Shown piece after piece: positions 46,407 to 58,749 of a DNA stretch of 64,000 bases. Origin of the DNA: Hsuehochloa calcarea (Eukaryota > Streptophyta > Magnoliopsida > Poales > Poaceae); assembly GCA_036346395.1 (NCBI GenBank), contig CM070609.1, positions 25,494,223 to 25,558,222 of the forward strand. The letters are read 5' to 3'. Made by a program: the position numbers and the translations under genes. The number at the start of each line of letters is the position of its first letter. Position 1 is the stretch's first letter. The notes beneath the pieces were generated by a model. The model was not told where the DNA came from, ran no database searches, and saw only the letters and a program-made list of their open reading frames with translations.

Positions 46407-49400
46407 TGTAACATCCCAAAAATGGATTTGGGTTCAAATGTAAGAAAATCAGGAGAAATTAAAACTTTTCTTGCATCTTGAAGCCCTTGGTTGTTTCTGT
46501 AATTCTTTTGAGACGAATTATAGAAAATCAAAACCAAATCCTCAATTGACTTCAACCAAAAACCTCCTTGGCGCAGATCTCATACCAAACCCTTGGAGAT
46601 AGTTCTCCTGAGTTCTAGGGAGGCTTGGCAACACCTCTGAATTATCTCATAATTTTTAGAAATTATTTGGTAATTCTGGGAGGCAGGTCAAATTCGGTCA
46701 AACCCTATTTCTCCTCTTCTGGAATTTCGGAGGAAAATTCGGTGTATAGAAACCCCTGAAAATTTCATGGGAGGTTCCTCCTCATGTCAAGAATCTCCGC
46801 TAAAATTTCGTAAGGTTTGGAGCTTGCTTGCTACCTTAAATAATCCCTTAAAAATCGCTTATTCAAATTCCAAACCCTAACGGTTTTCACTGTTCCTTGG
46901 GTGCGAGTTGACTCGGGCTCGAGCCACTTGACTCGGTTCACCAACTAGTTGTACTCAACCCTGGCCGTTCGGGCTGGGTCGTGGCCGTTGAATCAAGATC
47001 GAATGGCCTTCGACCACCGAACGGTGGAGCCGCTGCGAACCACCGGGCCTAACCCGGTAGTTGGATCGGCATCGCACGCCTTCGACCACCGAGAGCCGTG
47101 ATCGTTTCAACCCGCTCGATCTAGCCTAGCTGCTCGATTTCAATCCGACGACCAACGAGTCGTCTCCTTCCACTGTCTGCGCGCGCGTGAGCCTCTGCCA
47201 TTGCGTGCGCAGAGGAGAAAAGCGGTGGCGTGCAGTCCACTCTATGTTCACCTTTAAACGGCTAGCTCTGAGCGCATTAAATGCCTGTCGCACTCCTACC
47301 TCGAGGCCATGACCCAACCGCTCCTATCGCTCTCAAGTGCTCTCATGGCGGTGTTGACCGACCGAAAAATCCGCCGCTTGCTCTCTGCCATTGCCCTATT
47401 TAAGCTCCTTTGTGCTTCACCCTTAGCTTCCTTTAGCACTTCTGCAACTCCAGCTAGCACTCACCCGCTTGCTTGAACTGCAGCCCTCGCACTCTTCGAC
47501 CGACATTGTTGAGTGTGGAGTTTGGTGGAGGCGGTGCGGGGGGTTTTCTTCTTCAAGTCTTCGCCCCTCTGCTCCCCTTTACTCTTTGGAGCTTAACTCA
47601 CCCGGTTTGGTTCTCTCGTGCCTGTGTCACTGTGGCCCAGCCGAGGACCTTACTGCACCTTTTGACGCTGTCTCGAGAGCCACTCCGTGGGACTCGGTCG
47701 CCCTTCACTCAAGTAAGTCCGCATTGCCACGTAGGAGCTCGGCGTGATTTCGTTTTCTTTTGGTACCATTCGCTCGGAGTCCTCCCGAGCCATACCCACT
47801 CAACCCCGCCCTTGGTGGTGCCGCCTCGTGGTCGAAATTCGACAATCCAGCGTAGTTTGGTCGATTCGACCGGATGCAATTATTGATGGGTAAATATCGT
47901 CGCGTAGTCCCGGACCTTATATTTGTAAGGAAAGGCCTATCGAGTGATTGTAAGTTCTCCTACAATCACCCCGTAGTCGTTAGTCTCACTACGACTATGG
48001 CATGGTCATAGGTCCTTCTCGCGCCTTTACCCAATCGAAAGTTGTGTCGTGACTGCACCTCGTCGTAAGTCATACTACGACTATGTCCGGTCATAAGTAC
48101 TTCGCGGCGTGTACCTAGTCGTAAGTCCGTCTTCGACTAGTACCCGGTCAGACGTCCGCTCTCGACCACTATCCGGTCGTAAATCCTTCCACGACTATGG
48201 TTTGGTCGTAGGTTCCGCTTACGACCACCACCTGGTCGTAAGACCTTCTCTTGGTCGTATCTTTAGCATTAAGAATCTAAATCAATTGATTCTTATTGCT
48301 AAATTCTTTATAAACCAGTATCTAGCTTCGGTAAGATTTTGAAAATTTTGTAGAAACAGTTTCTTTGTTGAGTCCTTGCATTTTATTCGTTCTTATCGAT
48401 TGATTTTCGCTTTTCCGTTAGGATCCAAGAGCACATTGACAACATAAGTGATCCCACTACATCTTGATTCCCAAAGAAACAGCAAGCGCTTGATCATGTT
48501 CATCCTATTATTTTTCAAGTCTACTATATTGATTTCAACTCGTATGTATGCATTGCTATTTTGTTGTTAAATTATGGTTAGTATCCTATAGTTGCATAAT
48601 CAGAGGACTTGGTTATCCTCTACTACCATGAGCTTAGGTTATTGGCTATGGTCGGAGTTCGATGGATGGACTCGTCACTTAGTAGCTTTCGATTTGAAAT
48701 TGCTTAGAAATGCTTAGATGTCGGTAGTATTAAGCGCCATCGACTTAGTCGATGATGTTGATCACACACATCTTACTACTACTCCATTATGTCCAAAGAC
48801 TGTGCTTTGTTATTTTGTAAAGTCAAAACCGAAAATAAAACTGTTTCGACTTGGGCACAATGGTATGTTGGTGTGATCTGTTGGTGTGAATGGAATGGTG
48901 CCTAGGTCATCAAGGACCGAGTTACTTGTGTCACTAAGCCAGCGATTATGCGTATAACCATGCGAGAGGATATGGGACCTCTCTTGACTTAGTACTTTGG
49001 CGTGGGTTATCTCCGAGCAGCGGGAAGGGGTTGTGTGTGTTGTGTGAAACATGATATGTGGTCGTGTTCTTGTGTTGGGTGTGCGGTGGTGGAGATTCCG
49101 TAGGCTCTCCACCTCGAGGAGCGTCGTAGTTGTCCAAGGCTTTACCCGAAGGGTAGTTGATCGAGGCTTTACGATGACTCGACACAACGTATGGGTTTCT
49201 ATCCATACGGGCGGCTCGAGAGTAATTCGCAATATTGGAAACGCCTCGTAGGACTTAGCCGTCTTAGGCATACCTAAGGAAGTGTGCTTAATAGCTTGGC
49301 AAAAGGCGATCTGGCGTGTGGGTACATTGGTACACCCCTGCAGGGATAAAACTATTCGAATAGCCTCGTCCTAGGTTACGGACATGCTTGGTAAGGTCGT

Positions 49401-50177
49401 GCAAGAACTAGACTACAACCTTTTAAAAATGTAAAACTGGTCGTGGGTGGCATGAATGGGTAATTCATGCTATTGTCGTGGTGACTGACGGGCTAGTCAC
49501 TTCCAGGATTGTTGTTGTCATCTATCTCATCGTTATATCGTTGTCGTTTGCCATTATTTGAACATTAAAAACCGAATTGTTAAAATTGCTTGCAATCTAT
49601 TACACTATTGCAAATAAAAACTTGCTTTATGCTAAATGAAACATACACCCTACTTTTGACTAAGCCTGCATGTAGTATATGTATAGGTTTGTTATTCCAC
49701 ATGTAAGTCTTGCGAGTACATTCAAAGTACTCACCATTTATTCTTACCGCTTTTGTTTGCAGGAGAAGAAGGTGAGCCCCAAGGGCCTCACTTTTGTGAA
49801 ATGTGCGGTGGTTTCGACGACTAGCTTGGCGGTCCGGTCGGTTGCCTTGTGGGTTAAAGGCACACTGATTGGCTCTTTTGTTTATAGCCATCTTATGGCA
49901 CTTTTGCTTCCGCTGTTAAATTTCCTTATGTATATGTCTTTTGGCCGGTCGGCTTCTCTTTTGTAATTGCTATCTTCTATTTATGTTATATTTTGGATTG
50001 TTGTTTATGTTCCGGTTCTATGTGAATGAATGGAATTGATGCATGAACTTTGTAAAGAGGTGTGTATACTGCATTTCTGGGAAGTATACATGTCTCGAGT
50101 CTCGGATTATCTGCTTTGTGATGCTAGGACCGAATGGATGGTTAAGCATTACAAGCCGGATAAACCGGGGTCTCACA
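46407..50177. mobile_element. Solo LTR of a long-LTR Gypsy-type element, 3.77 kb
   Basis: Starts TGTAACATCCC and ends GGGTCTCACA, flanked by TGGTT on both sides (46402-46406 and 50178-50182). The 3.8 kb have no gag or pol coding, so this is a single LTR left after recombination between two LTRs. Plant Gypsy elements with TGTAACA...TCTCACA termini and 3-4 kb LTRs are known in rice. A TATA-like CCTATTTAAGC is near 47396. A tandem repeat lies inside (separate entry). Confidence 0.9.
47985..48255. repeat. ~36-bp tandem repeat within the solo LTR
   Basis: Variants of GGTCGTAAGTCCTTCTACGA followed by CTATG.CC recur about seven times. The unit contains the partly palindromic GTCGTA/TACGAC. It lies downstream of the TATA-like site, so it would be in the transcribed leader. 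Confidence 0.85.
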
Positions 50178-50182
50178 TGGTT

Positions 50183-51371
50183 TATGCTAACACTTGCGAT
50201 GATGTAAACCCTATTTTACGCCATATTAAAATGGCAAAAAAACAAACAAATTACTCGTGCATAATTTGGACAACCATAAACACACTTAATAAATATGAAA
50301 CGAAACAACACACAGATTGCAATAATGGGTTAATCTACTTGTCTTTTGACACAATGCATTGGGATAAATGATTAATAATGAAAACAAAATGGATACGATG
50401 CGGTCCAAGACTCCCTGATGTGTTGATATCTCCGGTGGATACGGTGATGGAGGTTGTCGGCGTTGATGGCGGTCGTGGCGGAGGTGACGTTGGGGCCAAC
50501 ACCCAAGGATATTGAACTAAATGATTAATAATAGATTATTCAATGTTTATGAACTAGACCAAGAATATTGAATTTTATACAAAATCGACATATAATGCAT
50601 ATATTAGATAACATTACAAGACATTGTAGAGTGAAATCTTGCAAGGATAAATAAAATGACACACTTTTAGGTGTCATCGGTAGGTACGACATCTTCTTGT
50701 GCGACGTCAATCTCGAAATGTTCTCTGCTTGCCGGAACCACGAAGAGCGTCATCTCCGCTCGCGATACGACTCTCTGCTCTCACCGTCCACGGAGTCGGG
50801 CTTGTCTGGTGGCCTGTTTGGTTTGACTTCGGTTTTTCGTTCGGAAAAGTTAGAAGTCGAATCAAATAGGCGATTTTTTCTCACTTTTTCTCGATTTCGC
50901 TTTCTTATACAACATGCAGAAGCCGAAAGAGGAAAGCCGCCCGCGAGGAGCTTCTGCGACTTCCTGCAGCCCCCGTTCTCAATTTATCTCCGAAGTTCGG
51001 AGGTAATTACTCGCCGAATACCACTGCATAAAAGCCCCCCCCCTCCCCCTCCCCCTGCCTGCCCGCCCGCCCGCTCGGCTCCCTCCTTCCCCGGCGACCT
51101 CCTCCCGGCGCTCCTCCCGGCTCCCTCCTCCCACGCTGCGCCACCACCACCTCACCTCCCGCGCTCACGTGGTCCAGATCCAGATCTGGGCAGCCGCCAC
51201 CCTCCTCCACCCTCCTCCACCGGCCGCCCTCCTCCCAGATACATTTTTTTGTTTTCTTTTGTCTAATTATAATATATTTATGTGTGCCTCATCAATACAA
51301 TTCATGTTTTTATGGGTTAGGAATCAATTGTTTGCTTGTTCCATATTTAATAAGATATGTTTGAACATGTC
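50183..51371. other. Unassigned sequence with a possible promoter
   Basis: 50809-50875 contains GGCCTGTTTGGTT and a partly inverted second half, like one end of a Tourist/PIF-type MITE. GCATAAAAGCC (51026-51036) is a TATA-like box followed by a CT/CCG-rich stretch (51036-51240) like a plant 5' leader or proline-rich first exon. No downstream gene continues it because the Gypsy element begins at 51372. Confidence 0.35.
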
Positions 51372-52375
51372 TGATGCGGACATCCTTAGCTATGTTGTTT
51401 CATATAATATTTTCAATTCATTAAATACCTCAGAACAACATGAGCTTACTAAGAGAGTTGAAAAACAAGAGAAGCTTATCCAATAGGTGAATCTGTTCAC
51501 TGAATTTCTTTTTAAATTAGATGAGAATTTCATACTACCTAAAACTAGTGTTTTGCTTGTGCTCAGATTGGAAGATTCAATAATGTACGGAGATGAAGGA
51601 AATGGGGCTGTTCTTGAAGAAAGGTCACACAATGGAGGAGAAGCTCGTGGGAGACAAGCAAGGAGAGAAGCCCAAGAATCCAAGTCAAATTCGAAACTTC
51701 CACAAGCCCAACCAAATTCAAATTCGGAATCAACTCAGAATTCAATTCGGATTCGGAATCAGCCTCAAATTCGGATTCGGAATCAGCAGGACAGTCCGAG
51801 TAAAAGGTCATAACTTTCTCATACGAAGTCGGATTTGAGTGATTTTGGGCTTGTTGGAAAGCTAACTTCAAGCCCGATCCAACGGATCCTCCTCACTCCG
51901 AAATTCATCCCGTATCAAAAGATATGACCGAAACAATATGACGGTTGTAAAATCAGAGTTTCCTTTTCTGTTTTGGAATGTGTCGAATTGGATTAGGACT
52001 CCAAATCCGAATTAGAATAGGAGTAGGGCCTCTTGGCCAGCCATGAGGAGGAGTAGGAGCACTATATATAGAGGGTAGACCCCATTGTAACCTCGACCAC
52101 GATTAATATATTTTCAAAGCTTTTGCTTGATTCTCCTTGTGCTTATAGCCAAAACAGAGGAATTGGGCGTTGAGAACAAGGGGTCGTTCTTGCTTTTCCA
52201 CTGGAATTGAGGGTTCGACGATCTTCGCTTGTGGTCGGCGAGGATCCAATCAAGTGTGTGTTTGGGCGAATTTTCCATAGAGTTGCAAGTCCGCATTGGC
52301 GCGGGGATCACCGGTGGTTCGTCAGATACACAAGTTATCAAGAGGTCCTACGTCGAGAAGATCGGGCACCCCGCA
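51372..52375 (+). repeat. Gypsy left LTR, ~1.0 kb
   Basis: TG start at 51372; CA end at 52375, three bases before the primer-site-like TGGTATCGAGC. It includes a short tandem ATTCGGATTCGGAATCAGC repeat (51735-51790) and the TATA box. Confidence 0.7.
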
Positions 52376-52813
52376 TCGTGGTATCGAGCTCCGCTGACTC
52401 GGTAGGATCTTTATCCGCTTATCATTTTTTTCCTATACACGAAAAAGCTATACAAAAAAATTCTTTCAAATAGTAGTATTTAATTTGTTATTCTAGTGAG
52501 TGTTGTTAAGTTTTTGTCCATTAGAATCAAGTTTAGTTTGTCGATCTTGAATTCTTTTGCGTTGCTTTTATTTGAGTTTAGTTTGATTTTTTTGTCGTGT
52601 TTATAAAAAAAAACAACAAAAAAAAGTGAGTAACCAATTTATCCTTTGTGAACCTTTCAATCCTTTGCGAATACTTTGAACCTATTTAAGACTAGCTAAA
52701 TCGTTGCTTAGGGCTGCATATTAATATTTGTGTTCTTGCAATTGTTCAAAGATCAAAAGGTGGGAATGAATTTTTGCTCATTTTTGGAAGAACAAGAATT
52801 TTGGCAATAGTTC

Positions 52814-52902
52814 AAAAAAAAAGGAAGGAAAAAGAGAAGAGAAAAAGAAAGAAAGAAGAGAAAAACAAAAGAGAAAAGAGAAAAGGAAAAAGAAAAAGAA
52901 AG
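52814..52902. repeat. GA/A-rich tract
   Basis: About 90 bases made almost only of A and G (GGAAAAAGAGAAGAG type), within the Gypsy leader before gag. Confidence 0.85.
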
Positions 52903-53448
52903 CGCATAGCCGAACCATAAACTTGAGCGAAAATCCCCACTCATTCTTGATTCAATTGTTAGAATATCAATATTTTTTGCAATCTTGTGCCCTAGTTTCA
53001 TTATTTGCAACTAGCTAGCGTCTTTCTATAACTTGTGCAATACGAGCTATTTTGTTCTTCACTTATATCTTACATAGCTCATTCCTTGATTGCACTAAAG
53101 TTCCAATATCTTTGCGTGTGAGTTGTTTTGATTTTCACTTATATCTTTGTGATCGGCAACTAGGCATTGAATTCTAGTTTGGATATTTACTTAGCCTTAC
53201 AATACCTAGAATTTTCAAATTAAGTAGGTATCCATACCAAACTCCACAAAACACCCGTTGTCGTGCTTTGACTTGCTCTTGAAATTCGCTCACACATCAC
53301 CTTGTGGTTCCCGCCTCAAGTGTAAGTATTGTTGATCTTAATTCCTTTCGGAACGGTAAAGAAACTTCACCTTGTTACGATTGTGAGTTGAGTGACCTCT
53401 ACATATCCACATACACCTACATACATATTCTTTGCTTTGCTACTAACA

Positions 53449-54560
53449 ATGGCAGATCGCGAGTATACGTATCTTCCCTTCTATGGTAGTAATGATCCGA
53501 GGAGTATCTTGAGTGGGTACAAGACATGGAGTTCGAGCTTGAATCCCATAAGTTCAATCGAAGCCAAGGAAGTGAGAGTGGCCACTTTGTTTTTACGGAC
53601 TATGCCTTTAGTTGGTGGCAACAACTAGGTGGAAAACGATTTATTACATCTTGGGTCTGCTTAAAAGCATCATGAGAAGAGAATTTGTTCCATCCTATTA
53701 TGAGCGGAACTACTACGACACGTGGAGAGCATTAAACAAGGATGCAAAGTTGTCAAAGATTACTATATTGAGTTGAATCATGCAATGCGCCGTGCAATAT
53801 CACTAGTCCATATCAAGAAAAGACATACTTCAAAGCAGCTTGAATTATCGATCGTTGTCGCACTTCAAGATGAATATTTTCGTAGTCCGCAAGATCTTGT
53901 GAAATTTGCTATGAAGGCGTAAAAGAGACTTACACACATTCAAGCACATCAATTAAATCTGCACGCTCTTTAGTTCTAATTCATCCACCGGTGTGTCACT
54001 TGAGAAGAAGATCGAGCATCGTAATTTTTCTTCGACCGAGGTGATGAGTAGTGTCTTGCCCGTCACAACCCGCAACACGTGAGGAGGTCGTGGTTGGTGG
54101 TAGTTGTGCCCTTGCCGCCTACGGTCTTACAAGGATGAGATGTATCAAAACCCATGTGAGAATGAGAGCCACATAGCCAAATTGAGTGAGAGTGATAAAA
54201 GAGTGAGTGTGTGAGTCCACCATACGCGAGGTTGAGAGCATCCCAATTGAGAGTGTGAGAGATACACCAAAAGAAAAGGGAGAGATAGATGATAGGATAA
54301 ATAAGATTATTTTTGAACCTAACAACTTACCCTCTATTTCTAGTGTTGTATCCCACATTCTGCAGGTGGACCAAGCAAATAAGGAGTTGGAGATTCAAGA
54401 GCCCTCACCATTGGAAGAGAAAGATAAAGAGCTAACCATGGATGGAGAGGGAATACCTGAAGATCAAGGTAACACTATTTGTACTGAATTGGTCGTTTAT
54501 GAAAACAAGGTGCGAAAGCGAGAACTCCATTATTCATTTGATGATTCCACGTTCTAAATT
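53449..54560 (+). pseudogene. Gypsy gag, degenerate
   Basis: Starts MADREYTYLPFYGSNDP (53449). The neighbouring frame then reads EYLEWVQDMEFELESHKF, and later KQGCKVVKDYYIELNHAMRR, a Ty3/Gypsy gag pattern. The frame is shifted at about 53495 and interrupted several times. The next stretch (54442-55300) has open frames of unknown identity that end at the polypurine tract. No zinc knuckle was recognised. Confidence 0.7.
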
Positions 54561-55315
54561 TGATATGCTTAATTTGCATAATGTGAAATTGATTACTCAA
54601 AAAGAAGTTCTTAGTAGAATACACATTAATAATTCTTTGTGTTATATCATATTCGATAGTCCTAAACATGTATATAGTGTGATTAAGAAGGTTCTTGAAA
54701 TTTCACACTTAAGATCACTAGTAAATAGCTATATACACACATATAAATTCAATTTGATTGATGATGTTGGTGTAGACAACATGTTTCACGTTTATCAAAT
54801 ATACATTACCTATAATAATCTTGTTGATTTACAATCACATGTTTTATGCAAACCATCTATTGAGCAATGTCATGATATCTTTAAGATGGGTTTAAATACA
54901 AGTGTTTATTGTTTAGAATGCAACATGATGCCTACTTGTTTATCTCTTAAATGTATAACTAATCGAGTAGCGCAGCTTGAATTATGGAATGGTATCAATT
55001 GGTTTTCACCCACTTTACTTGACTTTGGTATTGGGAAGGTGAAATTTTATCATATGAGTCAGTTGTGCAATTTGAAATGTGATTCCGAGCTATCGATTGT
55101 ACAAAACAACGCGAATAACACAACAATTGATTCATACATATATCACGTATATATGTTGTTCTCTTTGTTTAATACATGTTCGACAAATCATCATGCGCTA
55201 CATGGAACTTGTTTGGATGATAAATACATATACCATGCATATACGTTGTTTTCTTCGCCTAGCACATTTTCAGTTATCAAAAGCCGAGGACGGCTTTTTT
55301 TGAAGAAAGGGAGGA

Positions 55316-55596
55316 TGATGCGGACATCCTTAGCTATGTTGTTTCATATAATATTTTCAATTCATTAAATACCTCAGAACAACATGAGCTTACTAAGAGA
55401 GTTGAAAAACAAGAGAAGCTTATCCAATAGGTGAATCTGTTCACTGAATTTCTTTTTAAATTAGATGAGAATTTCATACTACTTAAAACTAGTGTTTTGC
55501 TTGTGCTCAGATTGGAAGATTCAATAATGTACGGAGATGAAGGAAATGGGGCTGTTCTTGAAGAAAGGCTGTCACAATGGAGGAGAAGCTCGTGGG
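55316..55596 (+). repeat. Gypsy right LTR, first 281 bp
   Basis: Nearly identical to 51372-51651, with a few changes and a small rearrangement near 55570. It follows the polypurine tract. The remaining ~720 bp of the LTR are absent. Confidence 0.8.
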
Positions 55597-56271
55597 CTGG
55601 ATAGAAAAATTGTTGAGTTCGCCTTGGTGGCCCGTTTAGAGGTTATACTACACGAGCAGATTTAGCTATGTGAATCATCTGATAAATCAAATTTTCATGT
55701 TTACCACCTTCTTGACATTTTTTTTGTTGAATTTTCTGTTATGTATTATGTCTCTTACGGTGTTTCCTTCTGAAGGATTTGTTCAAAACATTGAATTCAA
55801 ATGCATGAACAAAAATAGCGACAAGACCCATTCTAGTCCGAAAAATCACAGCCGTCCCAAAAAGGTCCTGACTTCTAACTTCGAGTAGAACCGATTTATG
55901 TAATAACCAAATGACATCTGATGTTAGTGGGGAGGATCGCAGGTCGGCCCGCACTCGCCAGTGTCTCAAAATAGCCTAGGGATTTTTTGTTTGGGGTTAC
56001 ACGCTGGCCCAACTCTTCTGCTCTCTTGCCCGCAGCAAAGCTTGGTGAGATTGGTGGGTGAACGGCCCAAGGAAGACATAATATTTGTCGTGTGATTTTA
56101 GTTGGGTTGTAAGCTTGTGACCCACTAATCAAGAACAAGCTTCTGCTTTTCCTACAAAAAAAATTCTGCTCTTTTTTTTTGCGATAAAAAGGGACAAGCT
56201 TATGCTTCTGGAAGAAAACGAAGCCTGCAAATTATCAACAATATTAAGCAACCAATTCCTATAAAAAATAA
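55597..56271. other. Unassigned sequence
   Basis: No gene was recognised. Moderately AT-rich, with short open frames only. ATATTAAGCAACCA at 56241-56254 recurs exactly at 58759-58772, on the other side of the next element. Confidence 0.35.
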
Positions 56272-56477
56272 AGTAAAGTACACTGTGGTCCCTAATTTTG
56301 TCCGGTTAGGTCACTTAGGTCACCCATCTATGGAATTACATTATCAGAAACCTAAATTTGTTGAAGTGTGTCACTAGATGTCCCAAAGTAGATGATGAGG
56401 ATTCTTGACCACATCAACCTTTTTGGTCAAAGTCAGAGTTCCTATAAAAAAGAAGCCCACTTAAACATAGACCCACT

Positions 56478-57767
56478 ACATTACGGGGTTATGAACTTAC
56501 AACCAGTTTATAAAAGGAGTCTAAATTCCCTTTATTACGACCGAACTGGTCAACAACCAGTTTAGGTCATGTCCGACCAACTATGGACATCGCCTGACCT
56601 GCTATACGGCCTTAGACAATCGCCGACCACTTAAATGGTCGGGAGACACCAATAGTTACCCACGTGACTAGTTTGAAGGCAACTTTTGACACATTTAGCA
56701 ACTTACGATAATTGACTAACGGACACGATGGTTCAAGACTTTCCTGACGAACATGCGTGAAGATCAGAGGTGCCTTTACGACATTAACTACCACCCCTTC
56801 AAATATCATAAAGGGGGCAGGGGCAGCCCACGTTCTCTGCAAGATATCTCTCATAAGTCTGATAAGTACAAGTTCAATTATCATTACGATCATATTGTAA
56901 CATCTTTTGTATTCTAATACAAACACCCAGCATATTCATAGCAATATATGGTCTTCATTTGGTAGCGTTCTCATATTACATTCCCGAGAAGTTCGATTAG
57001 CACTACTACACAAAACCTCATCACAGACGGTTTTTTGAACCGTATGGATTTTTGTATTTGTGATAACAGACGATCATCAAATACAGTTTTCAAACCGTCT
57101 GTGAAAAAAGGTATCACAAACGGTTCTTATTCAGAACCGTCTGTGATAATTTTTTTATTGCAAAAAAAAAAATCAGATTTTGAATGTTTCATAGTTGGTA
57201 CCATCACACTATCACATGCAGTTCTTATTGTGATAATTTTTTCTATTGCAAAAAATTAGATTTTGAATATTTCATAGTTGGTACCATCACAGTTTATGTG
57301 AGTTTTTCATCTTCAGAAACTCTTGAAAATAAATGAAAAAGACATCACTTCCATAGAAAAATCTTCCTGACCTCCCTTTGCGGCCTGTGAGTACCCCGAT
57401 GCTGCCCATCTTAGGAGAAAGAGGATTGTGTACTGCGGCAGCGGATTGTGTGTCATGGCCGATGATTGTCTGCCCAAATTCTACCGCGGCAGAGGATTGG
57501 CTGCACAAATTCTACCACAGTAGAGGATTGGCTGCCATGGTAAAATCAGAGAGTAAGAAAATTCCAAGCCATGGTAAAATCACAGACGGTTCTTAATACA
57601 AACCGTCTGTGAATTATCATAGACAGTTCTATTTACAAACCATTTGTGATAATTCCGTATCACAGATGGTTCTTACGGAACCGTCTGTGATAACTACAAC
57701 TGTGATGAGACGTCTAGTATAGCTTGTTTTGTAGTAGTGCAGGAACCCTATGTTTTGAGCATCGACA
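56478..57767 (+). mobile_element. Possible LTR fragment split by the mini-CACTA
   Basis: TTACGGGGTTATGAACTTAC begins a stretch that ends, after the nested CACTA, with GAGCATCGACA (57767). TTGTATTCTAATACAAACAC (56908-56927) looks like an LTR polyadenylation area. No matching second LTR or target duplication was found. Confidence 0.3.
57001..57739. mobile_element. Mini-CACTA, 739 bp, non-autonomous
   Basis: The ends CACTACTACACAAAACC and (reverse complement) CACTACTACAAAACAAG match the termini of the 11-kb CACTA. Subterminal ATCACAGACGGTT / GAACCGTCTGTGA repeats lie inside both ends (57021-57150 and 57580-57700). The flanking trinucleotides are TAG and CAG, one mismatch from a target duplication. 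There is no coding sequence. The interior has a ~90-bp tandem duplication (57141-57290) and two GAGGATTGGCTGC units near 57490-57540. Confidence 0.9.
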
Positions 57768-58356
57768 ATAGGTTTGTTGGGTTTAAACGCCGCCGTATCA
57801 TGTTGACTAGTGCTAGCGTGGCGTGCAGGGGGTGGCATCCTTTTTCTCGCCCGCGTTGGAGTGAGTCCAGCGGTGAGGCTCATGAGAGGAAGAGGGTGGT
57901 GTGGGGAGTTTAGGGGAGTGGTTGCCGGTGGCGGGGATGGCTGATAGTGAGACCAATGGCGGCGACAGTGGGGAAATCGACCAGGGAAGAGGTGGGTGAG
58001 TACGAGTGGGCTAAGAGGAGTCCATTTTGGAGAAAATGGGGACAGAGGCATACCAAAGATGCATAACTGGAATTGTCGAGGGGAAAGGGTTAAGGTGATG
58101 GTGAGGATGCTGTGAGCGCAAGGAATTGCAAATTTTCTAATTGAGGCTTCGGCTCACATCGGCGAGGGTGCGGCCTGGGCAGAGGAAGGAGAAGGCGTCT
58201 CGTCCGAATTGCTGCACGGGCGATGGAGGGGAGGAAACGAGGGTGATGGTGGAGTGGTGTGGAGTGCTAGAGCTCATATGGGAATGCCTTTTATAGGAGC
58301 GACTAAGGGGCGAGCGCGAAGGCGCCAGTCGTCGCCAAGCCGGGCGGCGTCCGCTA

Positions 58357-58590
58357 CTACACGAGTGGGCGCATGTTGCGCAGGTCCCTTGGGGGCATGG
58401 CGACAAGGTGGTTGATACCGTCAGGATAGTCGGACTCAGCAAGGAAGAAGGCGAGGGCGTTGCTGTGGGAGTAGGAGTAGAGGAAGGGCGTGTGAGGGGG
58501 GGGGTGGGTGAGGGTGCCAACAAACAGGGTTGAAGCCAGGCGGCGTCGAAGAAGGTGATGGGGGAGGGCGGCATGGGACCCCCACGCCAC
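58357..58590 (-). pseudogene. BAHD acyltransferase gene fragment
   Basis: In neighbouring minus-strand frames: PSPITFFDAAWL, then PFLYSYSHSNALAFFLAESD, and NHLVAMPPRDLRNMRPLV. BAHD enzymes begin with a LTFFD..WL block and later have VAESDADF and RLRPLVP blocks in this order. The HxxxD and DFGWG catalytic motifs are absent, so it is only an N-terminal piece with a frame change near 58540. It lies inside the inverted-repeat element and was probably captured by it. Confidence 0.55.
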
Positions 58591-58749
58591 GCTGGCTCAA
58601 CGTGACACGTCAGCGATCGAACCCAGCAAATCCACTTTGAGATCTCTAGGGACACACTTAAACAAGTTGTACCTGATTGTGCAGTTCCATAGATAAGGGA
58701 CCTAAGTGACATAACCAGACAAGTTTAGAGACCCACATTGTACTTTACT

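Larger units (their letters stand above)
51372..55596 (+). mobile_element. Non-autonomous Gypsy LTR retrotransposon, right LTR truncated
   Basis: The left LTR starts TGATGCGGACATCC at 51372 and probably ends CCCCGCA at 52375. The same 280 bases recur from 55316 just after a polypurine tract (GAAGAAAGGGAGGA), marking the start of the right LTR, but similarity stops at 55596. Inside is a decayed gag and no protease, reverse transcriptase or integrase. A TATA box (CACTATATATAGAGG, about 52060-52074) lies within the left LTR. Possible primer site: TGGTATCGAGC at 52379. Because the right LTR is cut, the target duplication cannot be tested. Confidence 0.82.
56272..58749. mobile_element. Terminal-inverted-repeat element, Pack-MULE-like
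   Basis: The left end AGTAAAGTACACTGTGG and the reverse complement of the right end AGTAAAGTACAATGTGG continue to match, with mismatches, for about 135 bases (for example GGTCACTTAGGT / TGTCACTTAGGT and ATCTATGGAA in both). Inside are an LTR-like segment, a nested mini-CACTA and a fragment of a BAHD acyltransferase gene. A host-gene fragment between long inverted repeats without a transposase is the Pack-MULE pattern. The target duplication is unclear: only A-rich, partly matching flanks were seen. Confidence 0.65.

Noticed and set aside
51372..51651. Duplicated host exon flanking an insertion
   Set aside because: The second copy begins exactly after a polypurine tract and both start TGATGCGG, so LTR identity explains the repeat better, although the truncated right copy leaves some doubt.
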